This document shows, piece by piece, positions 18,080-26,941 of a stretch of DNA of 64,000 bases (the stretch's first letter is position 1; each line of letters opens with the position of its first letter). This stretch comes from Pseudomonadota bacterium. GTDB lineage: Bacteria > Pseudomonadota > Gammaproteobacteria > Xanthomonadales > SZUA-38. Both the position numbers and the translations under genes were made by a program. The notes beneath the pieces were generated by a model that saw only the letters and a list, made by a program, of their open reading frames with translations, made no database searches and was not told the origin of the DNA. The DNA lies in NCBI GenBank assembly GCA_039033415.1, contig JBCCCR010000001.1, forward strand, positions 344,718 to 408,717, in the 5' to 3' direction.

Positions 18080-18661
18080 ATGGACATTCACCGGAAGACT
18101 GAGATCAGCAAATTCTTGAGCTACGTTTTGCGGCACAACCCTGGTGAAGTAGGAATTTCTCTAAGCGCGGACGGCTGGGCAAGCATTGATGAGCTGATAG
18201 TGCGCCTACAACACCGCTACCCGGAGTTTGATGAACAGGTTCTTTGCGAAATTGTTCAGCAGGATGCGAAACAACGGTATCGAATTTCAGGTCGCCTCAT
18301 CAGGGCGCAGCAAGGTCACAGCATAGCGGTCCGCGTTGGCTCGTTGTCCCAGCCTCCCAAGGTTTTGTTCCACGGAACTACGCTGGAGCGCTGGAACGCA
18401 ATTCAGGAAGACGGTGCCGTCATGCCAATGAGTCGCCAGCACGTGCATCTATCTGCTTCGATACATACAGCGATCCAGGTGGCCGGAAGAAGGCGCGGCG
18501 AAACACATGTTGTCTTAGCGATACGAGCCGCCGAAATGTATGAGAGTGGTCATGAGTTTCTTCTTTCCGGTAACGGCGTTTGGTTAACTGGTCCGATACC
18601 GACCGGCTTTATCGATGTTGACTTAACTACCATCGATTCATCTAAAGTGCCTGCAAAATAA
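18080..18661 (+). CDS. kptA: RNA 2'-phosphotransferase (Tpt1/KptA family)
   Basis: A 193-residue protein with the full KptA pattern: 'SKFLSYVLRHNP' at the start, 'RISGRLIRAQQGHS', 'LFHGTTLERW', 'RQHVHLSAS' and 'VWLTGPIP' near the end. In eukaryotes Tpt1 removes the 2'-phosphate left after tRNA splicing, transferring it to NAD+ in two steps; bacterial homologues are active but their natural substrates are unclear. The conserved Arg, His and Arg residues of both lobes are present, so the enzyme is probably active. Confidence 0.93.
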   Translation: MDIHRKTEISKFLSYVLRHNPGEVGISLSADGWASIDELIVRLQHRYPEFDEQVLCEIVQQDAKQRYRISGRLIRAQQGHSIAVRVGSLSQPPKVLFHGTTLERWNAIQEDGAVMPMSRQHVHLSASIHTAIQVAGRRRGETHVVLAIRAAEMYESGHEFLLSGNGVWLTGPIPTGFIDVDLTTIDSSKVPAK

Positions 18662-18681
18662 GGACAATTGCTGACTGGCCC

Positions 18682-19302
18682 TTAGAGTTTAGTGATCTCT
18701 CGTTCAAGCAAATCTGACGCAGATGCCAGCCTTGTCGACAGCGTATCCGCTCGACTCACTTCCTGAACAACGGCATAAGAAAGCAGACGCAGATAGCGAT
18801 CTCCGTCGCGGAAATCGGTCTGTAGCGTCGCAAGAGACAGGTTTGCTCGATCAATTTCAGAGCGTTCGATCAGCTCATAAACGCTCGCGATCTCCAGCGC
18901 CGTGGTGGGTTCAAGACGCGCCAGCAGGTTTGATGATACCGCTAACTGAAAAGCGGTGCTCGCGAGAGCGATGGGACGGGTTCCCTCCCAGCCATCAGGC
19001 AACGAGAATTCGCCATCTTCGCGAAAAACACGCACACGATCAGCCAGCGGTTCGACCATCTCTCGATGGTATTCAATTTCTTCTGCGATTTTGCTTCTGT
19101 TAGAAGCGAGTTCGGTGCTCACCAAAAGCAAAAGCGCTTCTGCGCGTTCGGTCTTTTGACGCTCGTCGAGCCAGTCCTCGAGACCGAGCGCAACCAATGC
19201 GCCGATTAGAATAAGAGCAAGCTCAGCAAGCGGTATTCTTCGGGTACCGGCCTTTTGAAAATGGGTTACATCACCTGATTCATGTGCTGCTTGATAACTC
19301 AA
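18682..19302 (-). CDS. Membrane-anchored hypothetical protein with one N-terminal helix
   Basis: A 206-residue protein starting at a TTG at 19302. One hydrophobic segment ('LAELALILIGALVALGLEDW', about 25-44) anchors a charged, helical, extracytoplasmic or cytoplasmic domain. The layout of a single membrane helix followed at once by 'EDWLDERQKTERAEALL' is that of DUF6090-like proteins, whose function is unknown. It is convergent with kptA (20 bases apart). Confidence 0.6.
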   Translation of the reverse strand: MSYQAAHESGDVTHFQKAGTRRIPLAELALILIGALVALGLEDWLDERQKTERAEALLLLVSTELASNRSKIAEEIEYHREMVEPLADRVRVFREDGEFSLPDGWEGTRPIALASTAFQLAVSSNLLARLEPTTALEIASVYELIERSEIDRANLSLATLQTDFRDGDRYLRLLSYAVVQEVSRADTLSTRLASASDLLEREITKL

Positions 19303-19629
19303 CGTAAAACCCCGAACGATTTCTGACGCAAACGCCGAGCATTTTACCTGGAGAAATCAGTATTTCGTTTGCACTTTCTGCAAAGCCCGCTTGAAACGGG
19401 TGCAGCTATCGCTGTCTGGCAATGATACTGCTGCCTGCGCAGCGGCTGCCGCGCCAATGGCATCGCTCTCGCCTCGCTGTCAGTACGGCCGCTTGAGCAG
19501 GTTCCTATGACTCGTCTTGGATAAGCCCACTGGCGCAAATGTGGTGCCACGCCGCTTCGCTGATTTTAGCCCTGCGCGATAGAGCGTAGGTGCTGGCGCA
19601 GGACGCGATCAATGTGAACTGGGCGGCCG
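19303..19629. other. Gene-free interval (about 330 bases)
   Basis: Between the membrane-anchored hypothetical gene and the TonB receptor gene. I see no convincing coding region, RNA gene or strong hairpin here. It would hold the upstream promoter of the hypothetical gene and the 3' end of the receptor transcript. Confidence 0.5.
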
Positions 19630-22014
19630 CTAAAAGTCTGCGGTCAAAGTAACGCCAACCACTCGGGAGTCGCCTGCGGTGTTGGAATCATCCAGTCGCC
19701 TTCGTGTCAGGTATTGGCGATCAAACAGGTTCCTTGCATACAGGTGTGCAGACCAGTGTTTCATGCGGTAACCAATGCGGGCATTGACGATGAAGAACGA
19801 GTCGGAGATCTGAGCCGGATCGTTGAAGATGCTCAGGAAAGACTGGTCGGTAAAGCCGCCATCAATATCGAGATCAAATCGGTTGGTGAAGCGGTGGGCC
19901 ACACCCACCGAGCCCGTCCACCGCGGGGCTTGCGCGAACTCGTTTCCTCGAAGGTTTTCCGGTTCGCCCGTGAGCTGATTGGCCGCGATAAAGTCCGATA
20001 GTTCGGTGACCGCGTACGCAGCCGTAAGGTAGAACTCTGTATTGGCGGTCGGGGCGTAGGTCGTCTCGAGCTCAACGCCATAAAGCTTCGAGCTGCCCGC
20101 GTTATCCGTCAGCTGATCCAGGAAAGTCCCGGAGGGCCCGGGCACAACAACCTGCTGATCTTCCCAGTCGGTATAGTAGACATTCGCGTTGGCAGTCAGC
20201 GCGCGGTCGAGAAACTGGGAACGCAGGGCAAACTCGTAGGTTGTGGTGAACTCCGGGTCGAATTCATTGAGCCCCCCGGTGAGCAGGGTTTCCGCGCCGC
20301 CCGCTCGGTAGCCGCGCTGAACGGTGAAGCTGCCGCTCAAGTCTTCGTGCCAGCGGTACAGAATGCCCACCTTTGGCAAAAACGCATCGTAGTCAGCCTC
20401 CAGCAGCTCAGCCGGTAACGGCGGCAGCTCGAACAGCGGCGGGTCCAGGGTCAGCGTGCCATCGAGCAGGCTCTCCTGTTCCTCTCGGTCGAAACGGGCG
20501 CCGACCGTGAGCATCCAGCGGTCGTTGAGGTCGATCTCGGCCTCGCCGAAGACTGCGAGGTTGGTGATCTCCGAGTCCTCAGTGCTGTTGGAGGTGACCG
20601 TCACGCCAGGCGGGACCGGCAGAAAAACAAAGCCCGGAAAACTGGCGCCAAAAAGCTCATCATTCGTTCGCTTCGAGTAGAAAACGCCGACGTTGGCCCG
20701 AACGCGCTCCCCACCGTAGCTGGCGCCGGCCTCAAAGGAGGTGGTGTCCGCGACAAAGCTCAAACCGCCGGTCAGCGGGAGCGGGTCGACGGGCGCCGGC
20801 GAGATGAGCTGAAAGAAGTCGTTTTCGACGTAGGCTGCCTCCAGGTCGATATTCCAGCGGTCATTGACTTCATACCTAGCGCGCAGTGAGTACTGCTCAT
20901 TTTCACCCTGGCCCTCCAGGGTGCCCGTGGACGCAATTCTTTCCTGTGGAAAGGGTGCTTCGTCCACCCGGAATCCGGGAAAGCTGTTATCTGCGCGGAC
21001 GTAGGCGGCAATAATATCGAGCTGGTCGGTGGGTTGGACCCGAAACTTCAGGCGATAGGTGTCGAGCGACCGATCGCCCTGCTCCTCGCCGGTAAACGCG
21101 TTGCGGATGTCGCCCTCCGTTTCATAACTCTCTACGCTGAGCCGGATCGCCGCCCGCTCCCCGAGCGGGACGTTGACGGCCGCCGCGTAACGCCGCTCGT
21201 CCAGCGTTCCCTGGTCTACCCGCAGCTTGAATTCCTGACCAAAAATTGGGTCAGCGGACCGGATATGAATGGCGCCGGCCAGCGCGTTTTGGCCGGTTTG
21301 TGTGGACTGGGCGCCTCGGAACACTTCGACCTGCGCCAGATCCCAGGTGCTGATTGGACCGCTCAGCAGCGATCGTTCCGGAGGCAGACTTGCGCCGTCC
21401 ACCATGATGTTGATTGTCGAGCCGGATCCGGCGCCACCGATTCCACGGCCAGAGACGCCCCTGATTGTGAATCCCAGCCGAGTTCCGGTCACGGTAACGC
21501 CCGGCGTTCGGTCGATAAGGTCGAAGAGATCGCGGCCCACGTCCCGATCTAGCTCCTCACCGGTGTATAGGGAAATACTGGACTGTGTGTCCTGCAGCGA
21601 ACGGTTGATCCGCTCGCCGTACACCGTCAACTCAGCCAGCTTGTATCGTTCGGGCACGGTGTCAGGTTTTGACACGCCGGCGCCCGGGCTGACGGAAAAA
21701 TCCACGTCGTTGATCGATGACATGATCAGCCCCGAACCCTCCAGCATGCGCTCAAGCGCTGCCTGCGCGGTGAACGACCCCGCGACAGCTCGGCTTTGCA
21801 TGTCTCGAATGGCTGAGCCGCTGGCGGCGACCTGCCGCTGCGTCGCCCGCGCAAAGGCGTTCAGGGCGTCGGCCATCGGCTGGGCAGGAATATTCAGCTC
21901 GAAAATCTCCTCTTGCGACGGTTGGGCCAAGACCGCAGGCGGAACCAAGGCGCCTAGAAATGTCAGCAGCAGCGCCGCAGCGTGCAGGATTTGCGGTGCA
22001 GGTAGTTTGAGCAA
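19630..22014 (-). CDS. FecA-like TonB-dependent receptor with N-terminal signalling (STN) domain
   Basis: An outer-membrane receptor of 794 residues. The signal peptide ends near 'VPPAVLAQPSQ'. An STN signalling domain follows ('FELNIPAQPMADALNAFARA' through 'LERMLEGSGL'), then the plug domain ('GRDLFDLIDRTPGVTV') and a 22-strand barrel ending 'VVGVTLTADF' with a terminal Phe. STN domains talk to a FecR partner, which is encoded just upstream. I prefer the TTG at 22014, which has 'GGAG' seven bases upstream and gives a clean signal peptide; the frame is open to 22074. The cargo is probably a ferric siderophore. Confidence 0.93.
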   Translation of the reverse strand: MLKLPAPQILHAAALLLTFLGALVPPAVLAQPSQEEIFELNIPAQPMADALNAFARATQRQVAASGSAIRDMQSRAVAGSFTAQAALERMLEGSGLIMSSINDVDFSVSPGAGVSKPDTVPERYKLAELTVYGERINRSLQDTQSSISLYTGEELDRDVGRDLFDLIDRTPGVTVTGTRLGFTIRGVSGRGIGGAGSGSTINIMVDGASLPPERSLLSGPISTWDLAQVEVFRGAQSTQTGQNALAGAIHIRSADPIFGQEFKLRVDQGTLDERRYAAAVNVPLGERAAIRLSVESYETEGDIRNAFTGEEQGDRSLDTYRLKFRVQPTDQLDIIAAYVRADNSFPGFRVDEAPFPQERIASTGTLEGQGENEQYSLRARYEVNDRWNIDLEAAYVENDFFQLISPAPVDPLPLTGGLSFVADTTSFEAGASYGGERVRANVGVFYSKRTNDELFGASFPGFVFLPVPPGVTVTSNSTEDSEITNLAVFGEAEIDLNDRWMLTVGARFDREEQESLLDGTLTLDPPLFELPPLPAELLEADYDAFLPKVGILYRWHEDLSGSFTVQRGYRAGGAETLLTGGLNEFDPEFTTTYEFALRSQFLDRALTANANVYYTDWEDQQVVVPGPSGTFLDQLTDNAGSSKLYGVELETTYAPTANTEFYLTAAYAVTELSDFIAANQLTGEPENLRGNEFAQAPRWTGSVGVAHRFTNRFDLDIDGGFTDQSFLSIFNDPAQISDSFFIVNARIGYRMKHWSAHLYARNLFDRQYLTRRRLDDSNTAGDSRVVGVTLTADF

Positions 22015-22126
22015 GTTGCCTCTCCTTTGGGTGCTATGGCGCGTCTGCGAAGGGTTCTCGAAGCGCGGGGCCATAACACGGTAGACGGGCGTCGATGGGG
22101 GTACCCGTAAAGGCGTTGAGCGTTGG

Positions 22127-23149
22127 TCAGGGGCGGGTGGGTCTCGGGCGTGAGATAACCAGTATGTTTGGCCTTTCGGTGCGGGCCGCCAGGCCCTCAG
22201 CCTGGATCACCGACAGCAGCGCGGCGTCGGCTCGATCGATAAAGAAGGTGCCGCTGACCGTGGCTCCGGTATCCCACAGGCGAGCCGTATCCAGTCGGTA
22301 GGAGGTGTACGGTTCCAGAATCTCGAGCGCCTCCAGCAGCGGTCGGTCTCGCAGGACAATCACGCCATCGCGCCACGTACCCAATTCCTCTGGGTTGAGG
22401 TCGATGATCTCGACGGACTGGTCCGGGGCGACATTGGCGCCCTGTGCCGCGCGAAGCGCGATAGGCTGGTTGCGGAGCGCCGTGAGCACCTCAACGGATC
22501 CTTCCATGACGCTGACGGTGACGCCGCTTGCGCTCTGCCGAACCACAAACTCCGTTCCCGTGACGCGGGTTGTAACGCTGCCGGTTTTAACGAACAGCGG
22601 TCGGTCTGGGTCTTTTGTCACGTCAAAAGCGGCCTGACCACGCTTTAGCTCAATGGTTCTTGCATCATCGGTGAAGCTAACGGTCACCTCGGTGCGCCAG
22701 TCGAGCCACACGGTGCTGTCGTCATCCAGCGTGAGCTGTTGGCGTTGCCGAGGGCCCGTTTCGAAGCGACTGGTTTGTGGCTGCGGCGCCGCCGCTATCG
22801 GCGCCGTCGCGACCGGGTCTTCCGGAGCAACCAGAACGGTGGCGAGCACAACCGCAGCAACGGCAATACCTGCCAGCGGGGCCACGCTCCGTTCGGATCG
22901 CGCCCATGCAACACCCAGCCGCATTGACCATCGCTGCCGGCGCGTCAGCGCCGGGCGCGTCAGCTCGGGCACAACTGCAGCGAATCGCTCGGCGGCGACT
23001 GCCGCCCGCTCGTGGTCAGGTGACTGTGCTCGCCAGCTGGCCAGCGCCCGGCGGTTGTCCTCAGACGGAGTCGCTTTCGCTGCTTCGAGAAGCGCAAGCG
23101 CCTCAGCACGTAGGCCGTCGTCAGAATGGGAGGTTGGCACTATGGACAT
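22127..23149 (-). CDS. FecR-like inner-membrane sigma-factor regulator
   Basis: A 340-residue protein. The cytoplasmic N-terminal region contains the FecR pattern 'ALASWRAQSPDHERA', a transmembrane helix lies near 100-115 ('LAGIAVAAVVLATVLV'), and the periplasmic FecR domain follows ('LDDDSTVWLDWRTEVTV', 'VTGTEFVV', 'VMEGSVEVL'). It carries the signal from the STN domain of the receptor to the FecI-like sigma factor, activating or restraining it. It sits between the sigma and receptor genes, the standard fecIRA order. Confidence 0.93.
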   Translation of the reverse strand: MSIVPTSHSDDGLRAEALALLEAAKATPSEDNRRALASWRAQSPDHERAAVAAERFAAVVPELTRPALTRRQRWSMRLGVAWARSERSVAPLAGIAVAAVVLATVLVAPEDPVATAPIAAAPQPQTSRFETGPRQRQQLTLDDDSTVWLDWRTEVTVSFTDDARTIELKRGQAAFDVTKDPDRPLFVKTGSVTTRVTGTEFVVRQSASGVTVSVMEGSVEVLTALRNQPIALRAAQGANVAPDQSVEIIDLNPEELGTWRDGVIVLRDRPLLEALEILEPYTSYRLDTARLWDTGATVSGTFFIDRADAALLSVIQAEGLAARTERPNILVISRPRPTRP

Positions 23150-23221
23150 CCACTGTGCACCGAAAGCAGCTTTAACTATACCGATAAACGACTGTCAGCA
23201 AGGGCAGCCGTAAGGCGGATG

Positions 23222-23680
23222 TTAGTTACCGAGGGTTTCAACCTCGACCGCCGCCAAACACCGGCGCCGGGCTTTAGTCAGGCGCTTTTCCACGCTCGAC
23301 ACGTGAACATGAAACCGCTCGGCGATGGCGCGCTGGGTTAACCCGTCGAGGTAGTGAAGGCGAAACATCTCCGCCGTAAGCGCTGGCAAGTTGCTGAGCG
23401 CACCCTGGATCTGCGCGAGCGTTAGCGCCAGCTCCGGCGACTGTTCAAGGCCCGCTGTCTGCAGCTCCGCCTGCGATTCGTAATCCGCTCGAACGTTTCT
23501 TGCGCGGTGCTGGTCGATGGCGGCATTCCGAACGACTCGCTGGAGAAAGTGTCCCGGCTCCTGAACCGTCGGTGGCCGTCTTAACAGCTTTTCGGCCACG
23601 GTCTGCAGCAGATCGTCAGCGTCCGCCTGATTGTTGGCGAGACGCTTCGCATAGCGACCGATCGACAGTTCGCGGAGCAT
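23222..23680 (-). CDS. ECF RNA polymerase sigma factor, FecI type
   Basis: Region 2 includes 'YAKRLANNQADADDLLQTV' and region 4 'LPALTAEMFRLHYLDGLTQRAIAERFHVHVSSVEKRL', a typical FecI-type helix-turn-helix. From the ATG at 23680 the product is 152 residues. Similarity appears to begin slightly upstream ('NGLFDML'), so the TTG at 23722, with AAGG upstream, may be the true start. The frame is open to 23986 but passes through the Fur-like site. It should direct transcription of the receptor gene. Confidence 0.87.
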   Translation of the reverse strand: MLRELSIGRYAKRLANNQADADDLLQTVAEKLLRRPPTVQEPGHFLQRVVRNAAIDQHRARNVRADYESQAELQTAGLEQSPELALTLAQIQGALSNLPALTAEMFRLHYLDGLTQRAIAERFHVHVSSVEKRLTKARRRCLAAVEVETLGN

Positions 23681-23764
23681 GTCAAAAAGACCGTTATTGG
23701 TCGTATCTGCGTCAGACGACAACGAGACTGGCCTTGAAGCGGAGGACGGTAACGGTTGTAATTC

Positions 23765-23784
23765 AATTGAGAAGCATTTGCAAT
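23765..23784. promoter_or_regulatory. Fur-box-like sequence between fecI and the small membrane genes
   Basis: The sequence AATTGAGAAGCATTTGCAAT resembles the common Fur site form AATTGAGAATCATTTGCAAT with one difference. It lies about 85 bases upstream of the FecI-type start and about 150 bases upstream of the plus-strand gene at 23937, so Fur could silence both arms when iron is plentiful. Confidence 0.6.
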
Positions 23785-23936
23785 ATAGCTTGGAAGGAGC
23801 TCCAGCTGCGGCCTCCTCGCGAATCAGCGAGGGAAGTCGCCGAGCATGAGTAAGCGGACTGCCATGACTGATATCCACAAGAAGATGTTCCCGAAACGGC
23901 CAGGCTGCGCCGCGGCCTGTATGAATGACTGAAGCC

Positions 23937-24191
23937 ATGTCCGTTATTGTCAGCATTTTTTTGACCGTTCTCTCGGCTGTCGCCATCCACGCAAGCGTGC
24001 GCTACGCGACTGACAGGAGGCGCCGGGGGCTCGCGCTGCTCGGGCTGTTGAGTCTTGGCGTGGCGTTCTACTTTGGTCGGGCGCTTGGCGGATTTTGGTC
24101 CGGCTTTTACACGCTGCTTGCGGTCTTTATGCTTGCTACCACCATTTCCCCCTGGGCCGATATGCTGCTGAGGGAACGTCGTGGTCGCTAG
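23937..24191 (+). CDS. Small membrane protein of an iron-uptake operon (DUF3325-like)
   Basis: 84 residues from the ATG at 23937 ('MSVIVSIFLTVLSAVAIHAS'), with three hydrophobic helices and a basic stretch 'YATDRRRRG' after the first. This is the layout of DUF3325 proteins, which are usually found beside PepSY reductases and TonB receptors. The function is unknown. The stop overlaps the next gene by 11 bases. Confidence 0.6.
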   Translation: MSVIVSIFLTVLSAVAIHASVRYATDRRRRGLALLGLLSLGVAFYFGRALGGFWSGFYTLLAVFMLATTISPWADMLLRERRGR

Positions 24192-24444
24192 GTCGTTTGT
24201 CGCGGTTTTACTGTCGGCGCCGGCGACGGTGGCGCTGGTTGGGCTCTTTCTGGTTGCGACCCCGCCCGTCGCCGCGCTTAGGCTGCCTTCCCTCCTGATG
24301 GTTTTCCCGCTCTGGATTGCCATTGCTTGCCTGAGTTACCTAATTCCAACGGCCAAAAAGGCCGCGGCGGTTCTCATTGGGATTTCTGTGGTGGGTTTTG
24401 GGTTGATTGAAGTCTTAAAAATGACAACGGTTGGTGGCGCATGA
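24181..24444 (+). CDS. Small membrane protein of an iron-uptake operon (DUF3649-like)
   Basis: 87 residues starting at a GTG at 24181, with about three hydrophobic helices ('SFVAVLLSAPATVALVGLFL' first). It resembles DUF3649 proteins, which accompany PepSY-domain reductases in iron loci. Its stop overlaps the PepSY gene start by 4 bases (ATGA), so all three plus-strand genes form a coupled operon. The biochemical role is unknown. Confidence 0.6.
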   Translation: MVARSFVAVLLSAPATVALVGLFLVATPPVAALRLPSLLMVFPLWIAIACLSYLIPTAKKAAAVLIGISVVGFGLIEVLKMTTVGGA

Positions 24445-26051
24445 AATCACTCACGCTCAAGACGTTTACCAGCGTGCACACGTGGACGGGCCTGGGGGCT
24501 GGGCTGGCGCTGTTCATCGCCTTCTATACCGGTGCGATGACCGTTTTTTTCCACGAGCTGGAGGAGTGGGACAGCTACTCCAGCGTTGTTGTCGACGAGC
24601 AGGACTACGCCATCGCGCAGACGCTGATCGATCGGGTGCTCGAGGTCGATCCGGGCGCGGCGGAGAATTTTCGCGTCTATCCATCGTCAGCTGAACATCC
24701 CGGCCATGAGCTGCACTGGTTTGAGCGCCAGGACAATGGTGAGTTTGAGCGCTACGAGTACCGGCTCACGGCGGGCGGAGAGCTCAACACGGAAAAAGAC
24801 AACGCCCATCTGGCCGGCTTTATCTATCGGCTGCACTATACCGCTGGGCTCCCGTCCAGCTTTGGGCTCTACGTGCTCGGCATCATCTGTTTGATTTACG
24901 GCATCGCCATCGTTTCGGGCCTCGTCATCTTCATTCCAAACTTTCTGAAAGATCTGCTGGTCATTCGTAAGGGCAAGAACAAGAAGCGGTTCTGGCTCGA
25001 TACCCACAACGTGGTCGGCGTGATCTCACTGCCGTGGCACTTTATGTTCGCCTGGAGCAGCGCGCTGCTGGGGATCGGCATATTTTTCCTGGCTCCGTTC
25101 CAGCTTGCCGTCTTCGAGGAGGACCTGCTAGAGCTGATTGGCAGCGAGCTGGGCGTCGTTGCGCCGCTGGAGGCCAGCGGTGAGGCTGCGCCGATGATTT
25201 CTTTTGCTGAAGTCATGGCGGCCGCTGAAGAACATCTGCCCGGCATGGTGCCGCGTCAGGTCCGCTATACCAACGCCGGCGATGGTAACGCCACGGTCAA
25301 TGTTTTTGGACGGGTGAACGAAGGAACCCTCTCGGCCAACGCTGGCGTCATGCTGAACGCGTCAACCGGCGAGCTACTCAGCATGAATCATCCGGCTGAC
25401 GCCGGCGTTGGCGGCACGATGTATAGCGGACTGCTTTCCCTGCACTTTGTCGATTTTGGGGGCTTTACAGCGAAATGGGTCTATTTCTTTCTCGGTCTCG
25501 CGGGTGCTTACCTTTTCTATTCGGGCAACCTGCTCTGGGTTGAAACGCGCCGGCGCCGTAGAAAAACCGAGCAGCCGGGCACGGGGTATTTCCTTGCGCG
25601 GCTCAACAGCGGCGTGTGTATCGGCTGCATGGCTGCCGTCTCAGCAGCTTTCCTGGCCAGCCGCGGAGTGGCCGAACTGCCGAATCGGGCTGAACTGACA
25701 GAGCTGGCGTATTACGTCGTATTTCTCGCCGCAATCGCCTGGGCGTTCTTTCGATCGGTAGCCAATGGGGCCCGGGACCTGCTTTACCTGGCGGCCGTGT
25801 GTTCAGCCGCTATCCCGGTTTTCGACGCCGTGTTTATCGGCATGCCGATCTGGAGCAGTCTCGCCGGCGGCCACTGGCCGCTGTTCGCCGTGGATTGCCT
25901 GGCCCTTGCCGGCGCGGTGGCCTTTTGGCGCATGGCGCGAGGCGTACATCGGCGGTCTCGCGAAGGCGATCCTAACAGTGTCTGGATCAACGCCCCTCGG
26001 GCTTCGCATGCTTCACTACCCGAGGTAACCAGCCCCAACCCGTCTGCATAA
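24441..26051 (+). CDS. PepSY-associated membrane protein, probable ferric-siderophore reductase
   Basis: A 536-residue inner-membrane protein. It starts with 'SVHTWTGLGAGLALFIAFYTG', the first of four core helices with the PepSY-TM pattern, and has a large periplasmic loop, 'RFWLDTHNVVGVISLPWHFMFAWSS' region and a C-terminal set of helices. Conserved histidines on the helices ('HTW', 'RLHYTAG', 'DTHN', 'PWHF', 'SLHFVDF') are suited to binding haem. Relatives (FoxB/FiuR type) release iron from siderophores by reduction. The context with FecIRA supports this role. Confidence 0.85.
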   Translation: MKSLTLKTFTSVHTWTGLGAGLALFIAFYTGAMTVFFHELEEWDSYSSVVVDEQDYAIAQTLIDRVLEVDPGAAENFRVYPSSAEHPGHELHWFERQDNGEFERYEYRLTAGGELNTEKDNAHLAGFIYRLHYTAGLPSSFGLYVLGIICLIYGIAIVSGLVIFIPNFLKDLLVIRKGKNKKRFWLDTHNVVGVISLPWHFMFAWSSALLGIGIFFLAPFQLAVFEEDLLELIGSELGVVAPLEASGEAAPMISFAEVMAAAEEHLPGMVPRQVRYTNAGDGNATVNVFGRVNEGTLSANAGVMLNASTGELLSMNHPADAGVGGTMYSGLLSLHFVDFGGFTAKWVYFFLGLAGAYLFYSGNLLWVETRRRRRKTEQPGTGYFLARLNSGVCIGCMAAVSAAFLASRGVAELPNRAELTELAYYVVFLAAIAWAFFRSVANGARDLLYLAAVCSAAIPVFDAVFIGMPIWSSLAGGHWPLFAVDCLALAGAVAFWRMARGVHRRSREGDPNSVWINAPRASHASLPEVTSPNPSA

Positions 26052-26098
26052 GGGTCAGACAAGATCCGAAAGGCTAAGCAACTATCGGCGTAGGTTCT

Positions 26099-26121
26099 GG
26101 GGCACTCTTGAGGCTTGCCCC
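26099..26121. terminator. Weak hairpin between convergent pepSY and nrdJb genes
   Basis: GGGGCA pairs with TGCCCC around an 11-base loop, midway in the 84-base gap between convergent genes. There is no T-run on either strand, so termination is only suggested by position. Confidence 0.3.
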
Positions 26122-26135
26122 AAAGAATCAGACCA

Positions 26136-26861
26136 TCACCCGCACTTGGAGTAGCCGCAGGCCAGGCAGGTCTCGCAGTTGTCCATTACGACCATCGCTT
26201 TGGTGTTGCATTTGCTGCAGAGCGTGGCTGACTCGGGATAGTTTTCGCCGTCGGCAGACGGTGCGGCTTGCGCGGCGGCAGCGGCGTCCTTGGCTTCGAT
26301 TTCCGCTCGCTTCTCCGCCAGCATCGCTGCCTGGGCGGGGTCCTCTGGCTCATCCTTGATCAGGCCGATCACGCGCATGTGGTGCTCCACCACTGCGCCG
26401 ATCTCTGCCACCAGCGAAGGCATGAACTTGCCGCCAGTCTTGAAATAGCCGCCGCGAGGGTCGAATACCGCCTGAAGCTCGGAGGTCAGGAACGTGACGT
26501 CCCCGCCTTTTCTGAACACGGCTGACATCACGCGCGTCAGGGCAACGATCCACTGAAAGTGATCCATGTTCTTCGAGTTGATAAAAATCTCGAAGGGCCG
26601 TCGGGACTCGTGCTCGGTTCCCTTGTTGAGGATGATGTCATTGATGGTGACGTACAGGGCGTGCTCATCCAAGGGCGTGCGAATCTTATAGGTGGCGCCC
26701 TCCAGGCAATCAAACCCGTCCGGGCGCTCGACCTTTTCGGTCATGCGGATCACTTCGGCGCCGCTGTTGGTTTTCTCTTTGGCAGTGGTATCGGGCTGAG
26801 ACTCGGATTCCGGGGTCAGAACTTCGTAGCCGACAATTTTGCTGGCGATTTTTACAGTCAT
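26136..26861 (-). CDS. nrdJb: NrdJb: C-terminal TSCPD/zinc-ribbon subunit of class II ribonucleotide reductase
   Basis: A 241-residue protein that corresponds to the C-terminal portion of long B12-dependent ribonucleotide reductases: a TSCPD-type domain ('YVTINDIILNKGTEHESRRPFEIFINSK') followed by a cysteine-rich tail 'LCSKCNTKAMVV' and 'CETCLACGYSKCG'. In Pseudomonas this portion is a separate gene, nrdJb, needed for activity with NrdJa. The tail cysteines are candidates for redox shuttling to the active site or for zinc binding. It follows nrdJa by 80 bases on the same strand. Confidence 0.88.
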   Translation of the reverse strand: MTVKIASKIVGYEVLTPESESQPDTTAKEKTNSGAEVIRMTEKVERPDGFDCLEGATYKIRTPLDEHALYVTINDIILNKGTEHESRRPFEIFINSKNMDHFQWIVALTRVMSAVFRKGGDVTFLTSELQAVFDPRGGYFKTGGKFMPSLVAEIGAVVEHHMRVIGLIKDEPEDPAQAAMLAEKRAEIEAKDAAAAAQAAPSADGENYPESATLCSKCNTKAMVVMDNCETCLACGYSKCG

Positions 26862-26941
26862 GGTTTTACTTCCGGTGTTTCATGCTGCGGCCGGAATGGC
26901 CGGCCGCAGCTGGTTGATTGCGTGAGGTTAAGCGGCGCCGA

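Noticed and set aside
19344..19550. A 68-codon minus-strand frame in the gap before the TonB receptor
   Set aside because: Low-complexity Arg/Ser-rich translation with no homology and no good ribosome binding site.
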